In this document: piece by piece, positions 17,025 through 25,376 of the stretch
Layout: each line of letters starts with the position of its first letter
Numbering within the stretch: the first letter of the stretch is position 1
Source: Zoogloeaceae bacterium
GTDB taxonomy: Bacteria; Pseudomonadota; Gammaproteobacteria; Burkholderiales; Rhodocyclaceae
DNA: 64,000 bases
NCBI GenBank assembly: GCA_024235675.1
Contig: JACKLZ010000003.1
Coordinates: 124,001-188,000 of the forward strand
Direction: 5' to 3'
Notes under the pieces: model-generated
Databases searched by the model: none
Told to the model about the DNA's origin: nothing
What the model saw: only the letters and a program-made list of their open reading frames with translations
Made by a program: the position numbers and the translations under genes

Positions 17025-17651
17025 TCAATTGTCCGGGTCGAACAGATGAGGGGTGGTGCTGGCGAGCCGCGTGAGGGCGTCGGGTTGGCACAGGCCGCGC
17101 AATGAACAGGCTTGGCAGCGGTCGTCATTGACCGGCGGTGGCGTGTGGCGGGTGGCGAGCATCTGCCGGACTTCGCGGGTGGCTGATTCGACGCGTTCGC
17201 GCAGGGCGGGGGTGATCGGTACGACCCGGCGCCGCTTCGAGGTGGCGTAGAACAGCGCGCCTTCCGGTACGGCTTTGCCCGTCATCTCTTCCAGACACAT
17301 GGCCTGCGCGGCCAGTTGCAGGTCGTCGCAGGCGGCGACGGCGGCCTTTTTGTTGCGGCTGCCATGCTTGTATTCGACGGGGTAGGCGGTGCCGTCCGGC
17401 AGGAATTCCACCACGTCGGCCTTGCCGATCAGCCCGAGCCGTTCGCTCCACACCGGCAGCGCCCGTTCTACGCGCAGACCGCGGCGCAGTTCTACGCCGG
17501 GTTGGTCCGCCCGCGCGTGCACGGCCTGACCGCGCTGGGTGTAGAGGTTGTCCTCAAATACTTGCTCAAGATGGATCAGCGCGCATTGGCGCGGGCAGTA
17601 GGCCCAGTGCTGCAGGGCGGACAGGGGGATCGGGTCCAGCATGTCATCCAT
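17025..17651 (-). CDS. cas4: CRISPR-associated Cas4 nuclease (Fe-S, PAM selection)
   Basis: A 208-residue Cas4 that trims prespacers and selects the PAM together with Cas1-Cas2. A single Cys of the 4Fe-4S cluster is in AYCPRQCALIH near the N-terminus, and the other three are in DRCQACSLRGLCQP at the C-terminus. The RecB-like nuclease motif is present as GKADVVEF and YPVEYKHG. The start ATG at 17651 gives MDDMLDPIPLSALQHW, the usual Cas4 beginning. Its upstream region overlaps the promoter of a divergent toxin-antitoxin pair, so it is cut off from the rest of the cas operon by about 820 bases. Confidence 0.96.
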   Translation of the reverse strand: MDDMLDPIPLSALQHWAYCPRQCALIHLEQVFEDNLYTQRGQAVHARADQPGVELRRGLRVERALPVWSERLGLIGKADVVEFLPDGTAYPVEYKHGSRNKKAAVAACDDLQLAAQAMCLEEMTGKAVPEGALFYATSKRRRVVPITPALRERVESATREVRQMLATRHTPPPVNDDRCQACSLRGLCQPDALTRLASTTPHLFDPDN

Positions 17652-17656
17652 GTGAA

Positions 17657-17691
17657 TTGACTCGCGTTTTCGTGGTGCTATCATTGATAGC
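17657..17691 (+). promoter_or_regulatory. promoter and operator of the embedded toxin-antitoxin pair
   Basis: A sigma70-type promoter reads TTGACT (17657-17662), 16 bases, TATCAT (17679-17684). A perfect palindrome GCTATCA-T-TGATAGC (17677-17691) covers the -10 element and is the likely binding site for the ribbon-helix-helix antitoxin, which would repress its own operon. The -35 lies just upstream of the cas4 start on the opposite strand. Confidence 0.75.
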
Positions 17692-17713
17692 GTTGATATC
17701 AAAGGAGTGCGTC

Positions 17714-17965
17714 ATGGCTGACATGGTGCTCAGGAATCTGGATGACGATCTCAAGCAGCGCCTGCGCGAGCGCGCGGCAAAGCACGGGCGATCAATGGCT
17801 GCCGAACTGCGCGCCATCGTGTCGGAGGCGCTGACACGGCCCGACACCGACCCCGTGGCAGAATTCAAGCGGCTGGCGACGATCAGCCGCGCGATGTCGG
17901 CCGGGCGCTCGCACACGCCTTCCGAGGTGCTGCTGCGGGAGTCGCGCGACAAGGACGCCAAGTGA
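17714..17965 (+). CDS. ribbon-helix-helix antitoxin (FitA/VapB-like)
   Basis: An 83-residue protein. The ATG at 17714 is set by a strong AAAGGAG site 7 bases upstream. The N-terminus MVLRNLDDDLKQRLRERAAKHGRSMAAELRAIV is the typical FitA-like RHH DNA-binding domain. The C-terminal tail (about residues 45-83) is expected to bind and block the PIN toxin. Its stop overlaps the toxin GTG start (GTGA). It probably represses its own promoter through the palindrome at 17677-17691. It lies inside the cas operon on the opposite strand. Confidence 0.9.
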   Translation: MADMVLRNLDDDLKQRLRERAAKHGRSMAAELRAIVSEALTRPDTDPVAEFKRLATISRAMSAGRSHTPSEVLLRESRDKDAK

Positions 17966-18402
17966 AATACATTGTCGATGCCAACATCGCGATCAAGTGG
18001 GTCATTCCGGAGTCCGATTCGGATGACGCCTTGGCGCTGCTTGGCCATGGTCTTCTCGCGCCGGAACTGTTGCTGCCCGAATGCCTGAATGTGTTGTGGC
18101 ACAAGCGAGTGAAACAGGAACTGGACGAGGCCGAATCGGATGTCGCACTTACGGCCCTGGCCGCGGCGCCGATTCAGTGGCTGCCGGTCGCGCCAATGAT
18201 GAAGACGGTGCTTGATCTGGCGGTTCGGCTCAAGCACCCCGCCTACGATTGCACTTATCTGGCAGCCGCGATCCATGTCGGCGTGCCGATGGTCACCGCA
18301 GACGGCAAGTTTGTGCGGCGCCTGAGACGCGACGATGCCGTTGCCGATCTTGCGCCGCATGTGCGTCTGCTCGGTGAGCCGCTGGAATCGTTCAATCACT
18401 GA
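17962..18402 (+). CDS. PIN-domain toxin (VapC-like ribonuclease)
   Basis: A 146-residue PIN-domain RNase starting with GTG, which overlaps the antitoxin stop by four bases. The four acidic PIN residues are present: D6 in IVDANIA, E40 in LPECLNVLW, D96 in AYDCTYLAAA and D114 in VTADGKFVRR. VapC toxins cut tRNA or rRNA and arrest growth when the antitoxin decays. It is convergent with cas7, with a strong hairpin between the two genes. Confidence 0.92.
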   Translation: MKYIVDANIAIKWVIPESDSDDALALLGHGLLAPELLLPECLNVLWHKRVKQELDEAESDVALTALAAAPIQWLPVAPMMKTVLDLAVRLKHPAYDCTYLAAAIHVGVPMVTADGKFVRRLRRDDAVADLAPHVRLLGEPLESFNH

Positions 18403-18418
18403 GGCCCTGTATGCGTTG

Positions 18419-18452
18419 TGCGGCAGGCGCTCCATTCGGTTCGCCTGCCGCA
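18419..18452. terminator. 11-bp GC hairpin between convergent vapC-like and cas7
   Basis: A perfect inverted repeat, TGCGGCAGGCG with CGCCTGCCGCA around a 12-base loop, lies between the two converging genes. Neither side has a T-run, so it may be a bidirectional weak terminator, a Rho-stop protector or an mRNA end stabiliser. Confidence 0.5.
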
Positions 18453-18470
18453 GACTGAAGCGATGCCCCG

Positions 18471-19358
18471 TCAGCCCACGCGGCGCGTCAGCGTCACGCC
18501 AGCAGGCAGGGCCGCGTCGTCAATGCTGACGGTGTAGTCGGCGAAACTGCGCGGTACGTCGGCACCGGCCTTGCGCGCGATGCGGATGCGATCGAACAGG
18601 GCGTGGGCGTGCGCGTTGCCCAGTTCGGAATCGTGCTTGAACACATACAGCCCGCGGGTCGACATCTCGCCGCGCGCGGCCGAGCGGTCGTGTTCGAACA
18701 TCTGTTCAAGCGACTGCCAAAGCAGTTCGAGATCGTCATCACTGAAGCCGGTCTGCCTGGCGAGGAAGGACGAAACGAACCCGTGGGCGACGTAGATGCC
18801 ATATGGCACGGTGTGCTTTCGGCCCATGGTGCGGTTGTCGCCTTCCTGTTTTTCCGCTTCGGCCTCGGTCGCGACCGCCATGCGAGTGATCGAGTGCTCC
18901 AACGCCACGATGGGATCGACCGAGCGGGCGAAGGTGAGCTGCACCGGGCCACGGACTTGACCGCAGTTGACGCCAAGGCTCATGACTGCGCCAAAAGTGC
19001 GTATGTCGAAGAAGTTTGCGCACATCCAGTCGCGCGCTTTGGTCACCGTGTCGCCCTTACCTTTGCGCTTTTTGTCTTCTCCCTTCAGTTCCTCTTCGGC
19101 ACCAACGGCGACATAGGCGCGTTCGTGCGCGCGATTAAGCACGGCCTTTTCCTTCACATAGATCTCGAACGGTGGCTCTTCGGCTTTGACCAGCCCGACG
19201 AAGTTGCGCACCTTGCGCTTGAGTGAGACGTCGGTGACCAGGCCATGGCCGGATTCGGCGTCCAGGCGCGGCAGGTTGCCGGCGTCCGGGTCACCGTTTG
19301 GGTTGCCATCTTTTACGTCAAAGACGAGGACGAAGTCGTAGCGGTTGGCGAGTGCCAT
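18471..19358 (-). CDS. cas7: type I-C Cascade backbone protein Cas7 (Csd2)
   Basis: A 295-residue Cas7c that forms the helical crRNA-binding backbone of Cascade. Its start, NRYDFVLVFDVKDGNPNGDPDAGNLPR, is the defining N-terminus of the family, with GLVTDVSLKRKVRNFV immediately after. The central TFGAVMSLGVNCGQVRGPVQ segment is also typical. Its ATG overlaps the cas8c stop (TGATG). In other type I-C operons cas4 follows directly; here a toxin-antitoxin cassette intervenes. Confidence 0.97.
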   Translation of the reverse strand: MALANRYDFVLVFDVKDGNPNGDPDAGNLPRLDAESGHGLVTDVSLKRKVRNFVGLVKAEEPPFEIYVKEKAVLNRAHERAYVAVGAEEELKGEDKKRKGKGDTVTKARDWMCANFFDIRTFGAVMSLGVNCGQVRGPVQLTFARSVDPIVALEHSITRMAVATEAEAEKQEGDNRTMGRKHTVPYGIYVAHGFVSSFLARQTGFSDDDLELLWQSLEQMFEHDRSAARGEMSTRGLYVFKHDSELGNAHAHALFDRIRIARKAGADVPRSFADYTVSIDDAALPAGVTLTRRVG

Positions 19359-19741
19359 CAGAGGGTCTCCTCAAGGGTTTCGGTGGATTCGGCAGGGGTG
19401 GATTTGGTGAAGAAGGCCTGTCTCTGGTGGTAGTAGCCGAGAGCGAAACGGCCTTGATCGGGTAGCGCAAGGTGTTTCGGGAAATCGGACAGGCCATCCG
19501 TGATTTCGCCAATCGCCTTTTCGAAGTTGACGACCCGGCCCGTCGGCAGCTTCTTGAGATGGGCGTTCTTCAAACGCAGCAGCGTGGTGAATACGGACAC
19601 CGGCGTGCTGGATGCCGCGCCGTAATAGCGATCGCGGATCGTTGCGTTGAGCCCCGGGCTGGCGGCTTCCTGGATGCGTTCGAGCACGGCGAAGAGCCGT
19701 CCGAGACGGTAGGCCGCGTTGAGATTGCTTGGGTCGAGCAT
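19358..19741 (-). CDS. cas11: Cas11c small subunit, internal start within cas8c
   Basis: Type I-C systems are known to make Cas11c from an internal start near the 3' end of cas8c. Here an in-frame ATG at 19741 (MLDPSNLNAAYRLGRLF) is preceded by AGAAGGAG nine bases upstream, a strong ribosome site inside a coding region. It gives a 127-residue helical protein sharing the cas8c stop. The length agrees with described Cas11c proteins. Expression is inferred from the ribosome site and the family precedent. Confidence 0.75.
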   Translation of the reverse strand: MLDPSNLNAAYRLGRLFAVLERIQEAASPGLNATIRDRYYGAASSTPVSVFTTLLRLKNAHLKKLPTGRVVNFEKAIGEITDGLSDFPKHLALPDQGRFALGYYHQRQAFFTKSTPAESTETLEETL

Positions 19742-21103
19742 GGGTAGATACTCCTTCTCGGAAGTCGGTGTTTGGGTGGCGGTCTGTCGGATCTGACGAT
19801 TGAGGCAGGCTTTGATGGCGGCGGCACGTAGGGCGTTGACTTGCTGTTCGGCACGACAGCGCTGAACGGCCGCATTGAGCCACGTGGGCGGAAACGGTAG
19901 CCCTTCGAGAATCGCGCGCATGATGTCGCCGCCCAGTCGGGGCGGGATGTTGTCGGCCTTGCGCTGCACGGCAATGGCCGTCAGCAGGCGGAACAGGCTG
20001 GGAAACTCGGGGTCGTTTGGCCCGCGCACAATCGCCAGGTCGTCGAACCAGGTGGTGATGCGACGGGCGATCTCGCTTAACGGTGCCGCATGCCAGAAGC
20101 GGATCGCAATGCGCGCTGCGTTGGGCGCCAGTCCGAGGACGAAAAAGCGCGTCTCACCCCGCGCCCCATCAAACTTGCCGCTGTGCACGGCTTCATACAG
20201 GGCGCGGACCTCGCCGGTACGGGCATCGGGGTCGTCGCCTTCTCCAAACACGGCGGCGAAGATGTCTTCGACCGCATCGGTCTTTTCTGCCCAGAACACG
20301 GTCGAGGCGTCGCCGACTTGCATGCGCTGCTTCGAACCTTTGGCGAGCAAGTGGTTGAGTGCCGTGGTGTAGGCGAAGGCCGCGGCAGGGCTGACCGGCG
20401 CATTGGCGCCTTGCGCCTTGCCGAATGACCTGAAGGCATCGAGGTTGAAGGACACAATGTTTGCGCCGGCCGTTTGCGCTCCCCACACGCCCTTGATGGC
20501 GCTATGCAGGCGTTCGGTTTTGCCGGTGTGGCCGGTGATGAGGCACACATCGCTGGTGTCGGACGGGTCTGTGTCGTCGCCAACTCCGTCCAGCACCCCG
20601 GGTCGCTGGCACACCAGATCGGTATCCGGGGCAACGCGGAAGCTCATCAGCGGATTCGTTTCGAGCACTTCCGGCCAGGCGGGTTGCGTGGCGAGCTCTG
20701 CAACGGGGTCGCGGCTGAGAAACGCCAGCACGGCGTGGATGGCGGGATCGCCTTGGACGGGGAGGGCCTCGATCCGCTCGCGGAATGCCGCCCGCTGTTG
20801 ACCAATGCGCTCAGGCTTGCCCTTGGTGTCGATCCCCACGACATACTCGGCGGTATCCCATAGCAGATTGGCGGCGACGCCCGACGCTCTTTTCACCCCC
20901 TGCGGCACGAGGAAGCGCGCCGCCACCTTCTTCTTGCCTTCGAGTTGACGCGTGTCCTTCAGGCCGAGCAAGCTGCCATCGGCGTCGAGTTCGATGATGA
21001 AAGGAATCTCCTTGTCCTCGAAGCCATCGGGGGGCAGACGGCGGGCGGGGTCGGGATCGCGCTGCTTGCGCTGGTAGTAGTCGTGCAGTGCTTGAAGAAT
21101 CAT
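19358..21103 (-). CDS. cas8c: type I-C Cascade large subunit Cas8c (Csd1)
   Basis: A 581-residue large subunit that recognises the PAM and recruits Cas3. The N-terminus MILQALHDYYQRKQRDPDP matches Csd1, as do FLVPQGVKRASGVAANLLWDTAEYVVG and the conserved ARGETRFFVLGLAPNAARIAIRFW block. It overlaps cas5c by four bases (ATGA) and cas7 by one. Its C-terminal 127 codons also encode Cas11c. Confidence 0.96.
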   Translation of the reverse strand: MILQALHDYYQRKQRDPDPARRLPPDGFEDKEIPFIIELDADGSLLGLKDTRQLEGKKKVAARFLVPQGVKRASGVAANLLWDTAEYVVGIDTKGKPERIGQQRAAFRERIEALPVQGDPAIHAVLAFLSRDPVAELATQPAWPEVLETNPLMSFRVAPDTDLVCQRPGVLDGVGDDTDPSDTSDVCLITGHTGKTERLHSAIKGVWGAQTAGANIVSFNLDAFRSFGKAQGANAPVSPAAAFAYTTALNHLLAKGSKQRMQVGDASTVFWAEKTDAVEDIFAAVFGEGDDPDARTGEVRALYEAVHSGKFDGARGETRFFVLGLAPNAARIAIRFWHAAPLSEIARRITTWFDDLAIVRGPNDPEFPSLFRLLTAIAVQRKADNIPPRLGGDIMRAILEGLPFPPTWLNAAVQRCRAEQQVNALRAAAIKACLNRQIRQTATQTPTSEKEYLPMLDPSNLNAAYRLGRLFAVLERIQEAASPGLNATIRDRYYGAASSTPVSVFTTLLRLKNAHLKKLPTGRVVNFEKAIGEITDGLSDFPKHLALPDQGRFALGYYHQRQAFFTKSTPAESTETLEETL

Positions 21104-21759
21104 CCCCGCACCTCGATGCCGTTGAGGTCGAGCACGCCGTGCTTTACATGGGCGCGGAAAAAGGTCGGGCGCGGGTCGGTGGGCTTGGAATAATCCATGT
21201 CATGGAGCATCCAGCCCAGATCGCCGTCCACCTCCGCGATCGGCGGTGGATCGGTGTCTTCCGCTTCGACCAGACGAAAGCGCGCAGCGAATTCGCGGCA
21301 ACCGAGATAGGGCTGATTGACGCATTGCCCCTTGGATGCCCGTCGGCGGAACATCTCGGCATATTTGGCGGCGTTGTCGTGCGGGGCGCGTTCCGACAGG
21401 AACTCAAGTTCTGCATGCAGCCGGTAGGCCACGTCGCGCAGGATCAGGCCGGCGCGCTGCTGGCGCTCGTCCTCGACATACAGAGCAAGCTGGCCGCGCC
21501 CGGCGTTCATGGCGGTGGTGACGTTGCGGGTCGAGACCACCGCGCCGACTTCGTTGCGCCGTACGCTGGTCCAGCGCACGGGTTTGAGCACCTCGATGCG
21601 CCGCACATGCCAGCGGATCGCCGGCTTCCACAGAATGCTCTCGAACACGGCGCGGGCAGCCGATGGCGTGATGAGGTCATAGGACACGCGCTCGACTTTC
21701 ATCTCCGGGCGCGTGAAGCAGGCGAAGTCGCCGCTGACTTCGAGACAGAATTGATTCAT
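21100..21759 (-). CDS. cas5: type I-C crRNA-processing protein Cas5c (Csd5)
   Basis: A 219-residue Cas5c, which in type I-C replaces Cas6 as the crRNA endonuclease. The start at 21759 (MNQFCLEVSGDFACFTRPEMKVERVSYDLITPSAARA) is preferred because AAGGAA precedes it and it matches the family. The FESILWKPAIRWHVRRIEVL and RNEVG segments are also conserved. It is coupled to cas8c by an ATGA overlap. Its expected substrate is the 9-bp repeat hairpin of the array. Confidence 0.95.
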   Translation of the reverse strand: MNQFCLEVSGDFACFTRPEMKVERVSYDLITPSAARAVFESILWKPAIRWHVRRIEVLKPVRWTSVRRNEVGAVVSTRNVTTAMNAGRGQLALYVEDERQQRAGLILRDVAYRLHAELEFLSERAPHDNAAKYAEMFRRRASKGQCVNQPYLGCREFAARFRLVEAEDTDPPPIAEVDGDLGWMLHDMDYSKPTDPRPTFFRAHVKHGVLDLNGIEVRG

Positions 21760-21785
21760 GGTTGGATTCCTTGCCTCTTGTGTAT

Positions 21786-24200
21786 TCAAATCGCCAGCGC
21801 AGACGGGTCGCCCGGCGCCCCGGTCGCGTTCGCGCCGAGCTCCGCGTCGTAGAACACATCCGACGCCTGTACATAAAGACCGGGGCAGCCCCCAAGTTCT
21901 CGAATGTCTCCGCTGGCCAGCAGGCGCTGGATGTCGCGCTGGTACAAGGTGACGCCGTAGCGCTGCAGCTTGCGCAGCAGGGCACGATTCGGCCCGTCGC
22001 GTTCGATCTTGCCGACGAGGGCGTCGATGCTTTCCGTTGCGCCGGGGCGGCGGTAGTTCACGATCACCGTGCCGCCGTCCTCGTTGTCGATCAGGCGGAA
22101 GGCCTCGGCGGCGTCGCGAAAACGCACCGCGCCGCGATCAACGCGCAGCATCTCGCAGATGCCTTTGCGGTCCAGCCCGGCGTCGGCATACAGTTGGCGG
22201 AAGAAGCGTTCGAACAGCGGTAGCCCGAGTGGGTCGGCGGCCTCGTGGTGTTGCCACAGGGTCTTGCAGGTGTCGCGTGCTTGCCGCAGCAGGCCGGGTG
22301 GGGGCTCGGAGGGCGGCACAAAGACGTGCACTTCTCCGCCTTCAGCCAGTCGGCCTTCGCGGTTGCAGCGCCCGGCGGCCTGGGCGATTGAGTCCAGCCC
22401 GGCCATGGCGCGAAAGACCACGGGAAAGTCGAGATCGACCCCGGCTTCGACCAACTGGGTGCTGACCACACGCACCGGCGCGGCGGTGTTGCCGCGTGCC
22501 AAGGCGTTGCGTCGTTCGGTCAGCGCAGTCTTGATACGGGCAATGGTGTCGCTGCGATGCTGCGGGCACATCAGTGCCGAGAGATGGAAGAGGCCTTCGG
22601 GTGCGCGGGCCTTGAGCAGGGCGTGCAGGTCGCGCGCGTCCTGGCGGCGGTTGACGATGGTGAGCACGGCGGGGCGGGCGGCCATCCGGTCGGCGATGGT
22701 GGGCCAGTCTTCGCATGCGTTGAGATCGGTCGGACGGTGCACGTGGACGCGTTTGAGTGCGTCATAGAGCGCGGGTACGTCTTCGATGATTTCGGTGATT
22801 GCGCCGGGGTCGAAGCCGCGCAGGTCTTTGCGTGCGTCAAAGCCTTGTGTATGGATCAATGCCGGCTGGGTGGCGGTGCATAGCACGAGTGTGACGCCAT
22901 AGTCCTGCACCAGCAGGCGCAGCACGTCGAGCACCGGCTGAAGGAAGTCCACCGGCAGCAACTGCGCTTCGTCGAGCACGATGACACTGCCGACCAGATT
23001 GTGTAGCTTGCGGCAGCGCGAGGTGCGTCGCGCGAACAGGCTTTCGAAGAGCTGGACATTGGTGGTGACGATGACGGGGGCGTCCCAGTTCTCGCAGGCG
23101 AGGCGAGAGCGGGCGGTTTCCTGGCGGTCGTCGAGTTCGGCGTTGCTGTGGTGTTCGATCACGTTCTCGTCATCGAGCACCGCGCGAAAGATGTCGGCCG
23201 TCTGCTCGATGATGGAGGTGTAGGGAATGGCGTAGATGATGCGTCGCTTGTCGTGTGCAATGGCATGCCGGAGCGCGAAGCCGAGGCTGGCGAGGGTCTT
23301 GCCGCCACCGGTGGGGACGGTGAGCGTGAACACGCCGGACGGGTGATCCGCCTTGCTATGGCATTGACGCAGGATGTTGGCGCGCAGGCGGTTGACCGGG
23401 GTGTCGGCGGCGGCCTCGACAAGCCTTGCCATGTAGGCGTCGTAGCGTTCGTGCAGGGTGGTCAGTGGCGCAAAGCCGTTGCGACGGCTGGCCCGGTCGC
23501 CATCCATGAAGGCTTCGGTGTCGAGAAAGTCGGCATCGACGAGGCACGAGAACTGCATGCGCAGCCATAGGGCGAAGCTGCCCGGTGTGCTTGCCTTTTG
23601 ATCAGCCGGTACGGTTGCCAGACTTGGCAGCGGCAGTTCCGGGGCGAGAATCTGTGGCGGTGCTGCCATGAGCGCATCGCGACACTCTCGCTGCGCATCC
23701 TCTCCTGCCAGTCGTTCGTTCAGACCGCCATGCCAGTTGTCGAGCCCGGCGTGGTGTCCGGCGATCAGATAGGCAAGAACGTGTGCGACGAATTGTCCTT
23801 CCGGTCCATATGTACGTGTCAGATGTTCCCGGGCATGCAGGGCGCCAGCGGCCGAATGCGTCTTGTCCTTGCCAGCAACACGGCCTTCGATGTGTGCATC
23901 GATATCGTTCGCTAGCCGGATGTAGTGCTGAAACCCCGGTCGGTATTTGCCCAGATCGTGCCAGAGGCCCGCGAATGCCAGCCAGTCTGCCGCCTTGAAT
24001 GGATTTGCGAATTCACAGGCGAGGGCCGATACCTTGGTCAGATGGTCGTCGAGCGCATGGCCTTCCGGACGGTTGTCCGGTGTGATGCGCAAATGGGCCA
24101 GAGGGATGTCGATCATGGTCGGGCTCTTGTCCTGATGATGCGATGCATTGTCCGCGCCACCGGGCTCACCGAGTGATCCCGCCGATGTCTTATCGGTCAT
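21786..24200 (-). CDS. cas3: CRISPR-associated helicase/nuclease Cas3
   Basis: An 804-residue fused HD nuclease and superfamily 2 helicase that unwinds and degrades target DNA. The HD domain is intact, with H81-D82 in GLWHDLGKY, H115 in THSAAGA and AGHHAG around residue 148. The Walker A motif is VPTGGGKT (about 296-302) and motif II is DEAQ (410-413). The ATG at 24200 overlaps the regulator gene by 11 bases; MIDIPLAHLR at residue 29 is a possible alternative start. It is the first effector gene after the regulator. Confidence 0.97.
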   Translation of the reverse strand: MTDKTSAGSLGEPGGADNASHHQDKSPTMIDIPLAHLRITPDNRPEGHALDDHLTKVSALACEFANPFKAADWLAFAGLWHDLGKYRPGFQHYIRLANDIDAHIEGRVAGKDKTHSAAGALHAREHLTRTYGPEGQFVAHVLAYLIAGHHAGLDNWHGGLNERLAGEDAQRECRDALMAAPPQILAPELPLPSLATVPADQKASTPGSFALWLRMQFSCLVDADFLDTEAFMDGDRASRRNGFAPLTTLHERYDAYMARLVEAAADTPVNRLRANILRQCHSKADHPSGVFTLTVPTGGGKTLASLGFALRHAIAHDKRRIIYAIPYTSIIEQTADIFRAVLDDENVIEHHSNAELDDRQETARSRLACENWDAPVIVTTNVQLFESLFARRTSRCRKLHNLVGSVIVLDEAQLLPVDFLQPVLDVLRLLVQDYGVTLVLCTATQPALIHTQGFDARKDLRGFDPGAITEIIEDVPALYDALKRVHVHRPTDLNACEDWPTIADRMAARPAVLTIVNRRQDARDLHALLKARAPEGLFHLSALMCPQHRSDTIARIKTALTERRNALARGNTAAPVRVVSTQLVEAGVDLDFPVVFRAMAGLDSIAQAAGRCNREGRLAEGGEVHVFVPPSEPPPGLLRQARDTCKTLWQHHEAADPLGLPLFERFFRQLYADAGLDRKGICEMLRVDRGAVRFRDAAEAFRLIDNEDGGTVIVNYRRPGATESIDALVGKIERDGPNRALLRKLQRYGVTLYQRDIQRLLASGDIRELGGCPGLYVQASDVFYDAELGANATGAPGDPSALAI

Positions 24201-25167
24201 AGGGTTCGCTCATTTTCAGCAGCTCCTCCGCCACCACCGCCCGCAACGGTGCCGGCCCCAGTACCTCGCAATGCCGCCCATGCTTGAGGATGTCCATCAG
24301 CAGTTCGCGGTGGTCGGCGTAAGGTATTTCGAGCAGGTAGTAGCCGCCGGCGTCAAAACTGCCGCTTTGATTCGGGTGCCAGTGTTCGGCGGCGACCCAG
24401 CGGGCGCGTTCGGGGGAGAAGCGCAGGCGGGCGGTCTGCACGGCGGCGCCGGCGAAGATGCCGTAGCCGGGGCCGAGGATGGTGTCGAGGCGGGCGTCGG
24501 GGATGTCGTGGGCGGGGGCTTTGAGCAGTTGGACGTGGCGGATGCTGTCGACGGCGAAGTTTCGCAGCGCGCCGCGCAGGTGGCACCAGGCGTCGAGGTA
24601 CCAGTTTTCGCGGTAGTGGACGAGGCGCTGCGGGGAGATTTCGCGTTCGCTTTCTTCGCCTTTGCCGCGCGCGAAGTAGCGGATGCTCAGCCGTTTGCGC
24701 TGCAGCAGGGCGGCGCCGATGGCTTCGAAGTGGGTGAGTTTGGCGCTGCGTTTGCCGATGCCGACGATGAGCACGCGTTTGCGCACTTCGGCGGCGGGGT
24801 GGCGCGTGGCGCTCATGAGGGTGTTGAGGCGTTCGATCAGCGGAGCGACGTGGGGGGCGAGGATGCCGCCGGGGTCGAGGTTGGCGAGCAGGTGCTGCAT
24901 GGTGAGCAGGGCGTGGATTTCCTTGTCGGAAAACCACATGCCGGGTAGCTCGATCTGTGCGCCGACGGTTTGTGTGGGGTCGATCCGGTAGCCGGCCAGT
25001 TCGCGGTCCCAGACGATGGGGGTGTTCATGTTGTCGCGCAGGAAGGCGAGGTCGCGCTTGAGTGTGGCGGGTGAGACTTCGAGGGCATCAAGGAGCGTCT
25101 GACGATCGACGGTTCGGTGTTCGGCAAGCAGGCGGCGGATGCGGGCGAGGCGGTCGGTCTGACTCAT
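24190..25167 (-). CDS. WYL-domain transcriptional regulator, first gene of the cas operon
   Basis: A 325-residue regulator. Residues 1-60 form a DeoR-type winged helix (RIRRLLAEHRTVDRQTLLDALEVSPATLKRDLAFLRDN). The middle has the WYL domain (KRLSIRYFARGKGEESEREISPQRLVHYRENWYLDAWCHLRGALRNF), followed by a WCX-type C-terminal domain. WYL domains sense ligands, possibly nucleic acid, and regulate several defence systems. Its stop overlaps the cas3 start by 11 bases, so it is cotranscribed and probably autoregulates the cas operon. The target DNA site was not identified. Confidence 0.92.
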   Translation of the reverse strand: MSQTDRLARIRRLLAEHRTVDRQTLLDALEVSPATLKRDLAFLRDNMNTPIVWDRELAGYRIDPTQTVGAQIELPGMWFSDKEIHALLTMQHLLANLDPGGILAPHVAPLIERLNTLMSATRHPAAEVRKRVLIVGIGKRSAKLTHFEAIGAALLQRKRLSIRYFARGKGEESEREISPQRLVHYRENWYLDAWCHLRGALRNFAVDSIRHVQLLKAPAHDIPDARLDTILGPGYGIFAGAAVQTARLRFSPERARWVAAEHWHPNQSGSFDAGGYYLLEIPYADHRELLMDILKHGRHCEVLGPAPLRAVVAEELLKMSEPYDR

Positions 25168-25376
25168 GCGCGTGCTCTATGGGCGGGAGCGCAAATCTTA
25201 ACGGGTATTTGAGAACGACGACGGGGTATGCATCAAGATTTTTTAGGTCGGGTGTCTCCTGCCGTTCAGGCGAGAGCCGGGTAAGGGGCGCGCGAGGACT
25301 GGACGGCAAAGCCGGCGAGCGCGATCCGCGGATGTTGCCGCCACGCCGGGCCGACAATATGGCCGTCGACTGTGGT

